Shown: one piece after another, positions 54,701 through 63,425 of the stretch | How the letters are laid out: every line of letters begins with the position of its first letter | Numbering within the stretch: the first letter of the stretch is position 1 | From: an uncultured Verrucomicrobiota bacterium | GTDB taxonomy: Bacteria > Verrucomicrobiota > Verrucomicrobiia > Opitutales > Opitutaceae | Length of the DNA: 64,000 bases | Direction: 5' to 3' | Assembly: GCA_903876795.1 (NCBI GenBank) | Contig: CAIRBK010000060.1 | Location: 1 to 64,000, forward strand | The notes under the pieces: model-generated | The model's database searches: none | The model's input: the letters and a program-made list of their open reading frames with translations, nothing else | Told to the model about the DNA's origin: nothing | Position numbers and translations under genes: made by a program

Positions 54701-56232
54701 TGCGCGGGCAGGTGCGCGCCCTCGGCGACGAATGCGCCCGCCGCATCACCGCCGCCTCGCCTGGGTCCCTGCGCGGCGTGTTCGCCACCAATTTCGGCTC
54801 CATCTGGGAAGCCGTGGCCGGCGCCGGCGCGGGCATCTCCGTGCCCCCCGCACCCGTGCGCTTCCAAACCGAGGGCGACGACCTGTGGTGCCGCGCCGTC
54901 GCGCTCGCCTGGTTGCAAGGCGGCGATTCCCGGGCCGGTTTTGCCTGGGAAAAGGCACCGCTCTGGCTCTGGGAGGCGGTACAGTCCGCCAGCGCCGGCA
55001 CCGTGCGCACGCGCGTCGAGGACGCCGCGGACGCGCCCTCCGCCGGCACCCCCGCCGGCCTGGCCGGAAAACGCATCTTGCTCTACACCGACGACGCCGG
55101 CCAGGGCGGCGCGGCGCACTACAATCACCACCTCAGCCTGGCCCTGCGCGCGGCCGGGGCCGAGGTCGTGGTCGCCCAGCCCAAGTCCGAAACCCCCATG
55201 CTCCAGGAGCAGGCGCGGGCCGGCATCCGCCATGTCTGGACGGCCTATGACGCGGCGGGGATATTCCCAAGGTCGATGACGGACCAGGCCGACGCCGAGC
55301 ACATCTTTCGCGCGGCGCGCCCGGATCTGATTTACTTCAGCGATTCCTGCGCGGTTTCACACCTTGCCGCCAAACGCCACGCCCTCCAGTCGGCCCGGCC
55401 CTACATGGTCATCTGCCACTCCGAGGCGGCCTACCTCGCCGAGCGTTTCAAGGCCTGCCTGCCCGAAGTCGAGCGCCTGCTCGCCGGCGCGGCCGAGGTG
55501 CTCGCCGTCTCCGAAAGCAGCCGGGGCGTGCTCCAGCGCCACTTCGGCCTGGCGCAGGGTCGCGGCCGCGTGATCTACAACGGCCGCCCGGCGCACTACT
55601 TCGCTCCGGTGGCGGCCGATGACCGCCGCCGCATCCGCCGCCAATGGGGCGTCTCCGACGACACGCTGGTCGCGTTCACCGCCGCCCGCTTCGACAGCGG
55701 CAAGGGCTACCCGTTTCAAATCGAGGCCATGAAACACCTCCGGGCCGCCGGCGTGCTCGACCGCGTGCGTTTCGTCTGGGTGGGCGACGGCGAGTGGCGC
55801 GCACGCATCGAGGCGATGGTCGCCGAGGAAAAGTTGTCCTCCCACGTGCGTTTCCTCGGCTACCGCTGGGATGTGCCGGAGCTGCTCGCGGCGGCCGACA
55901 CCTTCATCCTCCCGTCGCTGCACGAGGCCATGCCGCTGAGCATCATCGAGGCGATGGCGCGCGGCCTGCCGGTCATCGCGACGGCCGTCGGCGGCATACC
56001 CGAGGAGCTGGGCGACACCGGACAACTCCTGCCCGACCCCAACCGCGACGCCGCCCAGACCTCCCGCGTGCTCGCGCAAACCCTGGCCGCCTGGAGCACC
56101 GACCTGCCCGCCGTCCACGAACGCGGTCGCCTCGCGCACACCCGCGCCGCCAGTCTCTTCCGCCAGGAACGCATGCTGGACGACACCCTGCTCGCCATCA
56201 CCGAGACCCTGCGGTCGATCACCGCAGGCTGA
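51721..56232 (+). CDS. Giant three-module glycosyltransferase
   Basis: 1503 residues, cytoplasmic by appearance. Module 1 (~1-500) resembles capsule polysaccharide-type GT-B proteins ('VLVIRVHPNSGSKKS', 'LGLVFGTTAALELAGRGKPV'). Module 2 (~537-780) is a GT2/GT-A domain ('VISAVVTCYNYADFLRPC', 'IIVDDGST', DxD-like 'PVDADDRLDP'). A ~300-residue Ala-rich helical linker follows. Module 3 (~1115-1503) is a GT4 domain with the EX7E motif in 'LHEAMPLSIIEAM'. It likely adds several sugars to the flagellar or surface glycan. It starts 32 bases after the deacetylase gene and is the last gene of the operon. Confidence 0.85.
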   Translation: MKNILFFSPYAFWKLHALYEVGLFHHFRHRGFNADYIHCNGLFGECDLYWEATVGPRPACACQVCQHEVGAFLQQYHLPADPLGAYASTEHKLAARAFVDGLADADLLRAEFIGHPLSAWIKSSVHTHLRINAFDLTNARHCRALRDYLYNGAVALQALRRVFAEKKPDVLVLFNGRMAYPRIALELALAGGVRVVCHERGIFRESLSLWENSHCLSLGVYEEMGRRWNHVPLTSAEVAAVAKWLADRAKGKNLNWRAYSEQGSLGGLGDFLRVHAGKKIAALLTSSTDEIIACDDYHCVFGSQQDWIDRTVAEFATLSDAVLVIRVHPNSGSKKSTGRNLDELAYYNALGARLPANVFLVMPEDAVSTYALMEGCDLGLVFGTTAALELAGRGKPVLAGARCPWTFNDAIRQVTDPDAYRALLVAALAAPLSPAARREQMRAAYRFIHAYLYRWHIPFPLVAMPDPHTGELLAKTLDDFRPGRHACLDHAAAIVLGERPLVPVPEGRSESDAEAETAALERYERQGGHRAGRAEGVVISAVVTCYNYADFLRPCVESIVMQTRPVDEIIIVDDGSTDASAAVAGRCIAEFPQAAIRLLRQPNSGQPALARNAGIQIARGDFILPVDADDRLDPGYIAACCEAIEDDPSAELVYADPVYVKNGQARLVPAGAFSVANMKRGNQLVYCSLYRRELWRRIGGYRDNIRGYEDWDFWVAAALLGAKAVHLARPGLLYNEKDSGVFSQTTGLHHQRVARLTLNNPGAFTPAELQAAARLLRSKGLDSPDVPNPAAATRFVQEIAALQAWRDSPAAWPSPESPEARTRHLAVLALAWKHRDWTLGAAVARRLVEAFGADPFLSGIEAACWKRAMNPARAAAAQAEAMAWQPASATGADWPALVRAEVATPAHPGLLAWALLRLARADLAAVVARTWRKRGIEPVMADLMDAMIAAEATAAPAEASAPAEDDEAAFTAADVSAVAELAAAARAPGADDDLRGQVRALGDECARRITAASPGSLRGVFATNFGSIWEAVAGAGAGISVPPAPVRFQTEGDDLWCRAVALAWLQGGDSRAGFAWEKAPLWLWEAVQSASAGTVRTRVEDAADAPSAGTPAGLAGKRILLYTDDAGQGGAAHYNHHLSLALRAAGAEVVVAQPKSETPMLQEQARAGIRHVWTAYDAAGIFPRSMTDQADAEHIFRAARPDLIYFSDSCAVSHLAAKRHALQSARPYMVICHSEAAYLAERFKACLPEVERLLAGAAEVLAVSESSRGVLQRHFGLAQGRGRVIYNGRPAHYFAPVAADDRRRIRRQWGVSDDTLVAFTAARFDSGKGYPFQIEAMKHLRAAGVLDRVRFVWVGDGEWRARIEAMVAEEKLSSHVRFLGYRWDVPELLAAADTFILPSLHEAMPLSIIEAMARGLPVIATAVGGIPEELGDTGQLLPDPNRDAAQTSRVLAQTLAAWSTDLPAVHERGRLAHTRAASLFRQERMLDDTLLAITETLRSITAG

Positions 56233-56364
56233 CGGCTCGCGTCACGATCCAAACACCCGCGCAAAACAACATCCCGCCGCCCGTTCGGAGCACGGGGCGG
56301 GAAACGCGCCCATTGGTTTTTCCGCTTGGCCGGACGCGCTCAAACAGGCCAGCCTTGCGGGGCA

Positions 56365-57522
56365 ATGCGAAGCATCGAGCTATTCACGGGGGCGGGAGGA
56401 CTGGCGCTTGGCTTGGAACGCGCGGGCTTCGAAACGATCGCCCTGTTCGAGCGGGACGCCGACGCCTGCGCCACCTTGAAGCACAACCGCCCAGCATGGA
56501 ATATACGCCGGAGCGACGTCTGCGAAGTGGACTTTTCCAGCCTTGGCCCCGTGGACTTGGTCGCCGGGGGGCCGCCCTGCCAGCCCTTTTCCATGGGAGG
56601 CAAGGCCCGCGGACACCAAGACCATCGCGACATGTTCCCGCAAGCGGTGCGTGCCGTCAGAGAACTTAGGCCGGCCGCCTTCATGTTTGAAAATGTCCGC
56701 GGCTTGCTGCGCGACGCATTCGCAAATTACGTCGAGTTCATCCGCCTCCAACTCACGTATCCGGATTTTCCCGTTTCCGACAACGTGGACTGGGACGCGA
56801 ACCTTCGCCGCCTTCAGCGTCATCACAGCTCCACGCGTTCGCTTTCCGAACTTTCCTACAAGGTCACGATTAACCTGGCCGACGCGGCCGACTATGGCGT
56901 GCCGCAGCGCCGGCACCGCGTTTTCTTCGTCGGGTTCAGGCGGGATATTGATTCAGGATGGTCATTTCCCTCGCCAACGCACGACCGCTCGCTGCTTCTG
57001 CGCTCGCAACGGGTGACCGGAAATTATTGGCGAGAACACGGGATTGCCCCCCAGGCGGCATCGCAGGGCGGCCACGCCAAGTCTCAAGCCTGGCAAACGG
57101 CCGAGTTGCCACTGGGACTGAATCGCTGGCGCACGGTGCGCGACGCGTTGTGCGATCTGCCGGACCCCCGGATCGGGAGGCGTTTCCACGATCACGTTTT
57201 CCAGCCGGGCGCGCGCGCCTATCCTGGACATACCGGCAGCCCCTTGGACGAGCCATCGAAGGCTCTCAAGGCCGGCGATCACGGGGTACCCGGGGGCGAG
57301 AACATGATGCGCTTCCCCGACGAAAGCGTCCGCTATTTCACCCTGAGGGAGGCGGCGCGCATCCAAACATTCCCGGACGATTATCGTTTTATTTCCTCCT
57401 GGAGCGAGAGCATGCGCCAGCTTGGCAATGCCGTTCCCGTGGAGTTGGCGCGGGTCGTCGCCCAATCGATCGCCGCCAGGCTGCGGCCCATCCCGAGTTC
57501 AAAATCCCATGCCAAAGCCTGA
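56365..57522 (+). CDS. DNA (cytosine-5) methyltransferase of a type II restriction system
   Basis: 385 residues from 56365, where motif I begins right after the start ('SIELFTGAGGLALGLERAG'). The catalytic PC motif is 'GGPPCQPFS', motif VI 'FMFENVRG', motif VIII 'QRRHRVFFVGF' and motifs IX-X '..LREAARIQTFPDDY...QLGNAVP'. It methylates cytosine in the recognition site to protect host DNA. The nuclease gene overlaps its end by 14 bases. The partner's family (Eco29kI) suggests CCGCGG as the site, but this is inference. Confidence 0.93.
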   Translation: MRSIELFTGAGGLALGLERAGFETIALFERDADACATLKHNRPAWNIRRSDVCEVDFSSLGPVDLVAGGPPCQPFSMGGKARGHQDHRDMFPQAVRAVRELRPAAFMFENVRGLLRDAFANYVEFIRLQLTYPDFPVSDNVDWDANLRRLQRHHSSTRSLSELSYKVTINLADAADYGVPQRRHRVFFVGFRRDIDSGWSFPSPTHDRSLLLRSQRVTGNYWREHGIAPQAASQGGHAKSQAWQTAELPLGLNRWRTVRDALCDLPDPRIGRRFHDHVFQPGARAYPGHTGSPLDEPSKALKAGDHGVPGGENMMRFPDESVRYFTLREAARIQTFPDDYRFISSWSESMRQLGNAVPVELARVVAQSIAARLRPIPSSKSHAKA

Positions 57523-58237
57523 GCCGAAATCCCCCGCCGACGCGCGGAAGCGACTGGCCGAAGCCCTGCTTCACGAAATGCTGGTGAAGAAGGACCGCAC
57601 CACGAACGCAGCCGACAAGGAAACCGTCTCGGTCCTGCTTAAATTGCGCGACGAAATTTCCAGGGTTATCGTCGGGCAAAGCCCGGAGCGCGCCCCCGTC
57701 GAGATCACCCTTGGGCGACCCGACGGCATCGCCCGCTACTTCGCATTTTGTTTTGTCAACAGGGACAAACAGCCGCTGACGTCGCTGGCCGACACACGGG
57801 CACCCGGTGCGGGAGTTTACGCCATTTACTATCACGGTGAGGACCACAAGGCCTACGCTCCTGTCAGCTGCACGGAAACCCCCATTTATGTCGGGAAAGC
57901 CGATCCGGACGAACCCTTTGCCGACTCGGCGGAGCGCCAAGGATTCGCCCTGCATAATCGTCTCAAAGAACATGCCCGCAGCATCGCTCGCGCATCGAAT
58001 CTAAGCATGGCGGATTTTTATTTCCGCTCCGCTGTAGTGCAGAGCGGTATGCAGGCGGCCGTGGAGGCTTTTATGATCCAGCTGTTCAAACCAATCTGGA
58101 ACAAAGAAATGAAGGTCTGCTACGGCATTGGCAAACATGGCGACAGTGCGGAAACTCGCAAAAACAAGCGTTCTCCTTGGGATACGATGCACCCCGGGCG
58201 CAGCTGGGCCGACGCCACCCTGGAAGACCAACGTTAA
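57509..58237 (+). CDS. Eco29kI-type GIY-YIG restriction endonuclease
   Basis: 242 residues. The GIY-YIG nuclease fold shows 'GAGVYAIYYHGEDHKAY' (first Tyr pair), 'TPIYVGKADP', an Arg/His helix in 'LHNRLKEHARSI' and the metal-binding Glu in 'AVEAFMIQLFKPIWN'. The tail 'KRSPWDTMHPGRSWA' is the conserved C-terminal block of the Eco29kI family (Eco29kI itself cuts CCGCGG). The start at 57509 lies inside the end of the methylase gene, so expression is coupled. A TAA at 58235 appears to cut off about 30 further in-frame residues. Confidence 0.88.
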   Translation: MPKPEPKSPADARKRLAEALLHEMLVKKDRTTNAADKETVSVLLKLRDEISRVIVGQSPERAPVEITLGRPDGIARYFAFCFVNRDKQPLTSLADTRAPGAGVYAIYYHGEDHKAYAPVSCTETPIYVGKADPDEPFADSAERQGFALHNRLKEHARSIARASNLSMADFYFRSAVVQSGMQAAVEAFMIQLFKPIWNKEMKVCYGIGKHGDSAETRKNKRSPWDTMHPGRSWADATLEDQR

Positions 58238-58330
58238 AGGCATGAGGTGGAAGCGGCCATCGCGAAGCATTTTTCGCTCAACGCAGTCATCAAAACCAGG
58301 GCGCACTTGTTGGACCGATTGGCCCTGTAA
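58238..58330 (+). pseudogene. In-frame remnant of the nuclease C-terminus
   Basis: Directly after the TAA of the nuclease gene the same frame stays open for 30 codons to another TAA (58328-58330), reading 'RHEVEAAIAKHFSLNAVI...', an amphipathic helical sequence of the kind expected at the end of this nuclease family. It looks like former C-terminal coding sequence left behind by a nonsense mutation. The rest of the gap to 58470 holds nothing clear. Confidence 0.4.
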
Positions 58331-58470
58331 ACACCCTGGTATCCGACGGGAAGACGCGCCCGTCGCCAGCGCGCACCGCCTGCTCGATTACGCCTCGATG
58401 GATTTGTAAATCCCCGGCTGGGGACCGCTCACGCTCGCGGCCACGACTTGTTTTGAAATGCTCCCGCCCG

Positions 58471-61400
58471 CTACTTCCGAAAAAGTGCGTCGAGCGAGCC
58501 CAGGCTCTTGAGCGGCGTCTTCGGTTTGGCGGCCGTGACCGGCAGCGGCGACGCCTCCCGCGGCTTGGGCGGCGCCGACGCGGCGGCGGCCGGCTCCGGG
58601 GAGGCCGGTTTATGGCCCCGCTTCAAATCCGCCAGCGCGCGCTCCAGCTTCTGCACCGACACCGGCTCCGCCGTGCCCAGCTCCTGCGCAAACAGGCTCA
58701 CGCGCAGCTCCTCCACCTGCCAGCGCAACTCGGGAACCCCGGCGAAGGGCGCGATCTGCCTCATGCGCTCCGTGTCCTTCACCTGACTCTGCTTCCAGCG
58801 GTCGGCGCGCAGTTTCATCGCCTTCAGATAACGCGGGAAATGCACGAGCCGCTCGTAGGGCGTGACCTTCAGGAAATCGGGCGGCACGAGCGCCGCCAGC
58901 TCCGGCCCCTGCCCGCGATACGGGTTCGGATGCACCAGCAGCGACTGGCGCAGCGTGAGGATTTCGCGCAGCAGATCGACCACGCGCGGTACCAGACCCT
59001 GCAGGTCGGCCTTGGACTTCATCACCGCGGCGGCAAAGGCGGACGCGTCGGTGCGCTTGACCCGCCCGGCGGCCAGCAGCCACCGGCTCACCGCGATGTA
59101 GGCGTGCTCGCGCAACGTTTCCGTCGTGCCAAGCGTGGCGGGCAGGGCGCCCAGTTCGCGCAGTTGCTTCAGGTCTTTGTGCAGGCAGGCGAGCTGGTGC
59201 GTGAGTTGCCACTCCAGGAGTCGCTCCAGCGCGGGCGCGCTCGACGCGGCGGCCTCCTCGGGGGTCTTGAACAAACGCAGCGCCACGCCGCCGCCCGGGC
59301 CGTTTTTGAGTCCGGGATAGGCGTAAACCGCCACACCGGCCTGGTCGCATACGTGGACCTGGGCGGGCACGTCGCCAAACGTCCACTCCGTCTGCTCGCC
59401 CAGCTCGTGCCGGGCGCGGGCGCGGCGCCAAGCCTCGGGGTCCTCGCGGGACACGCTCGCGCTGACCTCCCGCTGGTGGGCGGCGAGCGCGGCGGCGATG
59501 TCGGCCAGCTCGCGGCTTGCGCAGATCTCGCGGTTTTCCCCGTCGATCACGCGCACCCGCAGGCGCAGGTGGTCGGGCAGCGGGCGGTCCCCGGCGAACA
59601 CGCCGGCGTCGAGCTTCAGGCGCAGGCGTTCGCCGACGAGGATCGCCAGCGTCTCGGGCAGGGTGTGACGCCGGGCGGTGAGGCGGGCGTGCTGCGCGGC
59701 GGCCTTGGCGAACTCGCGCGCGGCGTCGCCCAGCGGCACGAAGTCGCGACGCAGTTCCTTGGGCAGCGCGCGCAGATAGTGCTCGACCTTGGCGGCGAGA
59801 TGGCCGGGCACGGCCCAGTCGAGCGAGGCGGGCGTGAGCTCGGCGGCGACGCCCACCGGCACATCCAGGGTGACGCCGTCGTCGGCCTGGCCGGGCTTGT
59901 AAGTGTAGTTGAGCGGCAGGGCGGAGTTTTGCAACGGCAGCGCCTCGGGATAGGCCTCGGTGTCGGCCGGCAGCTCCTCGGGATCGCGCAGGTCGTCGGG
60001 TTGCAGCTCCAGGAAATGCGGTTCGGCCCCTTTGCGCTCGCGCACCAGGGCGACGAGTTCGGCGACGGAGGAGACCGCGGGGTCGCCCTCGTTTTGCGGC
60101 AGCAGGCGCCCCGCATAGAATCGGTAGATGGCCTCGTCGAGATTCAGGTAGCCGCGGTCGCGCGTGCGCGTGAGCAGGCTCTCGATCTCCTCGCGCACGC
60201 GCCGGTTGTGCGCGATGAAGTCGAGCGGCCAGGTCACCTGGTCGTTGACGAGCGCTTCGCGGATAAAAATCTCCGTCGCGCGCACGGGATCGATCTTGCC
60301 GTAACTCACGGCGCGCGACTCGAGTTCGAGCCCGTGGAGGCGCGTGCGCTGCTTCACCATCACGCGGCCGGCGTCCTGGTTCCAGAACGGCTCGCTGTGC
60401 GCGACCTTCACCAGATGCGCGCCCAGATCGAGCGCCCAGAGCGGATCGAGCCTCGCCGAGGTGCGCGCATAGAGGCGCGAGGTCTCCATGATCTCGGCCG
60501 ACAGGATCCAGCGCGGGCCGCGCTTGTCGCGGGCCGCGCCCTCCGCAGCCCTGGCGGAGGAGGGCTTTTTCTGCTTTTCGTCGCGCACGAACAGCACCGA
60601 GCCGGGGAAGAGCGCCACGCGCCGGTCCTGGGTGGCCTTGTAGCCGCCGTTCTCGTCGTCGCGCACCGCGATGTTGCCCAGCAGCCCGGCCAGGATGCTG
60701 CGGTGGATCGCCCGGTAGGCCGACGCGGCGAAGGCGGTCTTGTCGCCGGTGATTTTCTCGGGAGGGATTCCGTCGAAAACCGACGTGAACTGGAAATCCT
60801 TCCGCTGCTCCAGCACGTCCAGCAGCTGCGAATGCACGTCGCGCCACTCGCGCATCCGCGTGTAGCTTAGAAAGTGATCCTTGCAGAACCGGCGCAGCCT
60901 GGCCTGGGAAAGCCGGTCGAACTGGTCGTGGTAGGCGTCCCAGATGTTGAGCAGCGCGAGGAAGTCGGAATCGGGGTGGTTGAACTTGCGGTGCGCGGCA
61001 TCGGCTTTTTCGCGGGCCTCCAGCGGACGCTCGCGCGGGTCCTGGATGCTCAGGCCCGAGGCGATGACGAGCACCTCGCGCACGGCCTTCTCGGTCCGCG
61101 CCTGCAGGATCATGCGCCCCACCGTGGGATCGACGGGCAGGCGGGCGAGTTCACGGCCGAGCGGGGTGAGCCGGCGGGCGGCCTCGTTGGCGTCGGCGTC
61201 GAGCGCGCCCAGTTCCTCGAGGAGCGCGTAGCCGGCGCGGATCGCCTTGGCCGCGGGCATGTTGATGAAGGGGAACCGCTCGATGTCGCCCAGGCCGAAG
61301 GCCTTCATGCGCAGGATGACGTCGGCCAGGTTGGCGCGCTGGATTTCGGGCTGGGTGAAACGCGGGCGCTCGTTGAAGTCGGCCTCCGAATACAGGCGTA

Positions 61401-62490
61401 TGCACACGCCGTCGGCCACACGGCCGGCGCGACCCTTGCGTTGATCGGCGCTCGACTGCGCGACCGCCTCGATGGGCAGCCGGCGGGTGCGCGCCTGGGG
61501 CGCGTAGCGGCTGATGCGCGCCAGACCGGTGTCCACGACGTAACGGATGCCCGGGATCGTGAGGGAGGTTTCCGCGATGTTGGTCGCGAGGATCAGCTTG
61601 CGGTGTTGCGAGGGCGCGAAGACACGCTGCTGCTCGCTGTTGGAAAGCCGGCCGAACAGCGGGATGACCTCGGTGCCGCGCAGTCGCCGGCCCTCAAGCA
61701 GCTCGGTGGTTTCGCGGATGTCGCGCTCGGCCGGGAGAAACACCAGGATGTCGCCCGGGCCGCCCTCCCGCACGATGCGCTCGACGGCCTCGACCGTGCC
61801 ATCGATGTAGTGAAGCGCCTCGGACTTCGCGGCGCGCTCGTCCCCCTCGGCGGCGTCGCTGCCCAGGGAGTCGAGCGGCGCGTAGACGACCTCGACCGGA
61901 TAGGTGCGGCCGGAAACCTGGACGATGGGGGCGTCGTCGAAGGCCTTGGAAAAAGCCTCGGTGTCGATCGTGGCGGAGGTGACGATGATTTTGAGCTCGG
62001 GCCGCTGGTGGCGGAGGTTGCGAAGGTGTCCCAGAAGGAAGTCGATGTTGAGCGAGCGCTCATGAGCCTCGTCGAGGATGACCGTGTCGTAGGCGCGCAA
62101 CATCGGGTCGCTCTGCACCTCGGCGAGCAACATGCCGTCGGTCATGAACTTGATGACGGTGTCCCGCCCGGTGCGGTCGTCGAAGCGGATTTTGCAGCCC
62201 ACGGGGCCGCCCCACTCGACGTTAAGCTCCTCGGCCACTCGCTTGGAGACGGACAACGCGGCCACGCGGCGCGGCTGGGTGCAGGCGATCAACCCTTGCC
62301 GTCCGCGACCGGCGGCGAGGCACATCTTGGGTATCTGGGTGGTTTTGCCCGATCCGGTTTCACCGGCGAGGATGACGACCTGGCTGGCCGCGATCAAATC
62401 CACGATCTCCCCGGCCCGGCTGCTGATGGGCAATTCGGGAGGGAAATCGATGCGAAAGGCGGGCGGAACACTGTCGTCAGGACGAGCCAC
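58471..62490 (-). CDS. hrpA: ATP-dependent RNA helicase HrpA
   Basis: 1339 residues, the usual HrpA size. The DEAH helicase core has Walker A 'AGETGSGKTTQIPK', 'TQPRRVAA', 'DEAH', 'SATIDTEAF', motif V 'LATNIAETSLTIPG' and motif VI 'QRKGRAGR'. It is followed by the HA2 winged-helix region, OB fold and the long DUF3418 C-terminal region typical of bacterial HrpA. It ends with a ~60-residue Pro/Ala/Lys-rich tail. In bacteria HrpA acts in mRNA processing and in rescue of stalled or collided ribosomes. It is monocistronic, convergent with the restriction genes. Confidence 0.95.
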   Translation of the reverse strand: MARPDDSVPPAFRIDFPPELPISSRAGEIVDLIAASQVVILAGETGSGKTTQIPKMCLAAGRGRQGLIACTQPRRVAALSVSKRVAEELNVEWGGPVGCKIRFDDRTGRDTVIKFMTDGMLLAEVQSDPMLRAYDTVILDEAHERSLNIDFLLGHLRNLRHQRPELKIIVTSATIDTEAFSKAFDDAPIVQVSGRTYPVEVVYAPLDSLGSDAAEGDERAAKSEALHYIDGTVEAVERIVREGGPGDILVFLPAERDIRETTELLEGRRLRGTEVIPLFGRLSNSEQQRVFAPSQHRKLILATNIAETSLTIPGIRYVVDTGLARISRYAPQARTRRLPIEAVAQSSADQRKGRAGRVADGVCIRLYSEADFNERPRFTQPEIQRANLADVILRMKAFGLGDIERFPFINMPAAKAIRAGYALLEELGALDADANEAARRLTPLGRELARLPVDPTVGRMILQARTEKAVREVLVIASGLSIQDPRERPLEAREKADAAHRKFNHPDSDFLALLNIWDAYHDQFDRLSQARLRRFCKDHFLSYTRMREWRDVHSQLLDVLEQRKDFQFTSVFDGIPPEKITGDKTAFAASAYRAIHRSILAGLLGNIAVRDDENGGYKATQDRRVALFPGSVLFVRDEKQKKPSSARAAEGAARDKRGPRWILSAEIMETSRLYARTSARLDPLWALDLGAHLVKVAHSEPFWNQDAGRVMVKQRTRLHGLELESRAVSYGKIDPVRATEIFIREALVNDQVTWPLDFIAHNRRVREEIESLLTRTRDRGYLNLDEAIYRFYAGRLLPQNEGDPAVSSVAELVALVRERKGAEPHFLELQPDDLRDPEELPADTEAYPEALPLQNSALPLNYTYKPGQADDGVTLDVPVGVAAELTPASLDWAVPGHLAAKVEHYLRALPKELRRDFVPLGDAAREFAKAAAQHARLTARRHTLPETLAILVGERLRLKLDAGVFAGDRPLPDHLRLRVRVIDGENREICASRELADIAAALAAHQREVSASVSREDPEAWRRARARHELGEQTEWTFGDVPAQVHVCDQAGVAVYAYPGLKNGPGGGVALRLFKTPEEAAASSAPALERLLEWQLTHQLACLHKDLKQLRELGALPATLGTTETLREHAYIAVSRWLLAAGRVKRTDASAFAAAVMKSKADLQGLVPRVVDLLREILTLRQSLLVHPNPYRGQGPELAALVPPDFLKVTPYERLVHFPRYLKAMKLRADRWKQSQVKDTERMRQIAPFAGVPELRWQVEELRVSLFAQELGTAEPVSVQKLERALADLKRGHKPASPEPAAAASAPPKPREASPLPVTAAKPKTPLKSLGSLDALFRK

Positions 62491-62621
62491 GGAAAAAGAG
62501 CGTCAACGTGGCAGCGAGCGGCCGGGCCCGCGAGGGGTTTTTTCCACCAGGCCCGGACCAAATAGAGGGACTGGCTTGAAATGTGCTGTCTGGTGTCTCT
62601 TCCCGGCCGCAAAACCCACCT

Positions 62622-62897
62622 ATGATGACCATACTCGACAGCCGTAAGCTGCTCGCATTTATCACTCTTGCAAGAGTTGGCAGCTTCACGCTTGCGGCGC
62701 ATGAACTCAACCTTACCCAGTCCGCCATCAGTCATGCCATTAAGTCGCTTGAGCAAGATTTGGACTGCCGTCTGTTCGACCGCTTGGGTCGCCGGGTGAC
62801 TTTGACCGCCCCCGGGCGTCATTTATTGGATCACGCCAACAAAATCATCGCCGAGATGCAGAGTGCCCGCGACGATCTGGCTTCGATGTCGAAGTAA
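62622..62897 (+). CDS. LysR-type DNA-binding domain without effector domain
   Basis: 91 residues, comprising only the winged helix-turn-helix and linker helix of a LysR-type regulator ('FITLARVGSFTLAAHELNLT', 'SAISHAIKSLEQDL', 'LFDRLGRRVTLTAPG'). LysR regulators normally have ~300 residues with a ligand-binding domain, which is missing. After the TAA at 62895 the sequence does not continue in any frame as an effector domain and runs into a tRNA gene. It may be a remnant or a stand-alone DNA-binding protein. Start 62622 or 62625. Divergent from hrpA with 131 bases between. Confidence 0.8.
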   Translation: MMTILDSRKLLAFITLARVGSFTLAAHELNLTQSAISHAIKSLEQDLDCRLFDRLGRRVTLTAPGRHLLDHANKIIAEMQSARDDLASMSK

Positions 62898-62972
62898 GGA
62901 GCGGAAAGCGTCGGGCGTCATTTTGTGTTTGCCTAGGTTGCCGGCGGTCCGTGTGGTTTCCCTCCCTTCCTT

Positions 62973-63057
62973 GCCCGGGTGGTGGAATTGGTAGACACGC
63001 AGGTCTCAGAAGCCTGTGCCTAACAGCATGACGGTTCGAGTCCGTCCTCGGGCACCA
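62973..63057 (+). tRNA. tRNA-Leu (anticodon CAG)
   Basis: 85 bases with encoded CCA. Acceptor stem GCCCGGG / CTCGGGC (one G-T pair), anticodon loop CTCAGAA (anticodon CAG) closed by CAGGT / GCCTG, long variable arm and T arm ACGGTTCGAGTCCGT. Confidence 0.96.
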
Positions 63058-63280
63058 TTAGCGCCTCAGGCCGGCGGCTGAACCAAATGAGACCCCAAGT
63101 TGGGTCACCAAGGTTTACCCGACAAGCGCGCCCGGGGTGATAAGTGAAGCAACGATCGAGGGCGTTGACCAAGACCGGGCGGCGACACCGTCTTCGCGTT
63201 TGCGCAGATTTGGGCAGATGCAGTTGGGCACCCTCGCCATTTTATCGCCTATATCCGCAATCAAGTACTCGTCAAAAACA

Positions 63281-63364
63281 TGGTGCCCGGGACAGGAGTC
63301 GAACCTGCACACCTTACGGTAAAGGCTTCTAAGACCTTCGTGTCTGCCATTCCACCACCCGGGC
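63281..63364 (-). tRNA. tRNA-Leu (anticodon UAG)
   Basis: On the minus strand, 84 bases with encoded CCA. Acceptor stem GCCCGGG / CCCGGGC, anticodon loop CTTAGAA (anticodon TAG) closed by AAGGT / GCCTT, variable arm, T arm CAGGTTCGACTCCTG. It is convergent with the tRNA-Leu(CAG); the 223 bases between hold only a weak hairpin (GACCC / GGGTC near 63092-63107). Confidence 0.95.
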
Positions 63365-63425
63365 GGGCGATGCGCAGGCAACAGTGCCGGCGCCGGCTCG
63401 CCGGTGGCAAGACCGAAGGGCTCGC

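Noticed and set aside
51556-55302. A 1248-codon minus-strand frame opposite the giant glycosyltransferase
   Set aside because: Despite its length it is Gly/Ala/Val/Asp-rich with no domain, while the plus strand has GT2 and GT4 signatures.
56260-56330. Hairpin CCCGCC...GGCGGG after the sugar operon as a terminator
   Set aside because: The stem is interrupted and not followed by a T run, so it is too weak to call.
58453-60870. An 805-codon plus-strand frame opposite hrpA
   Set aside because: Shadow of HrpA; rich in Arg/Gln/Leu/His without family similarity.
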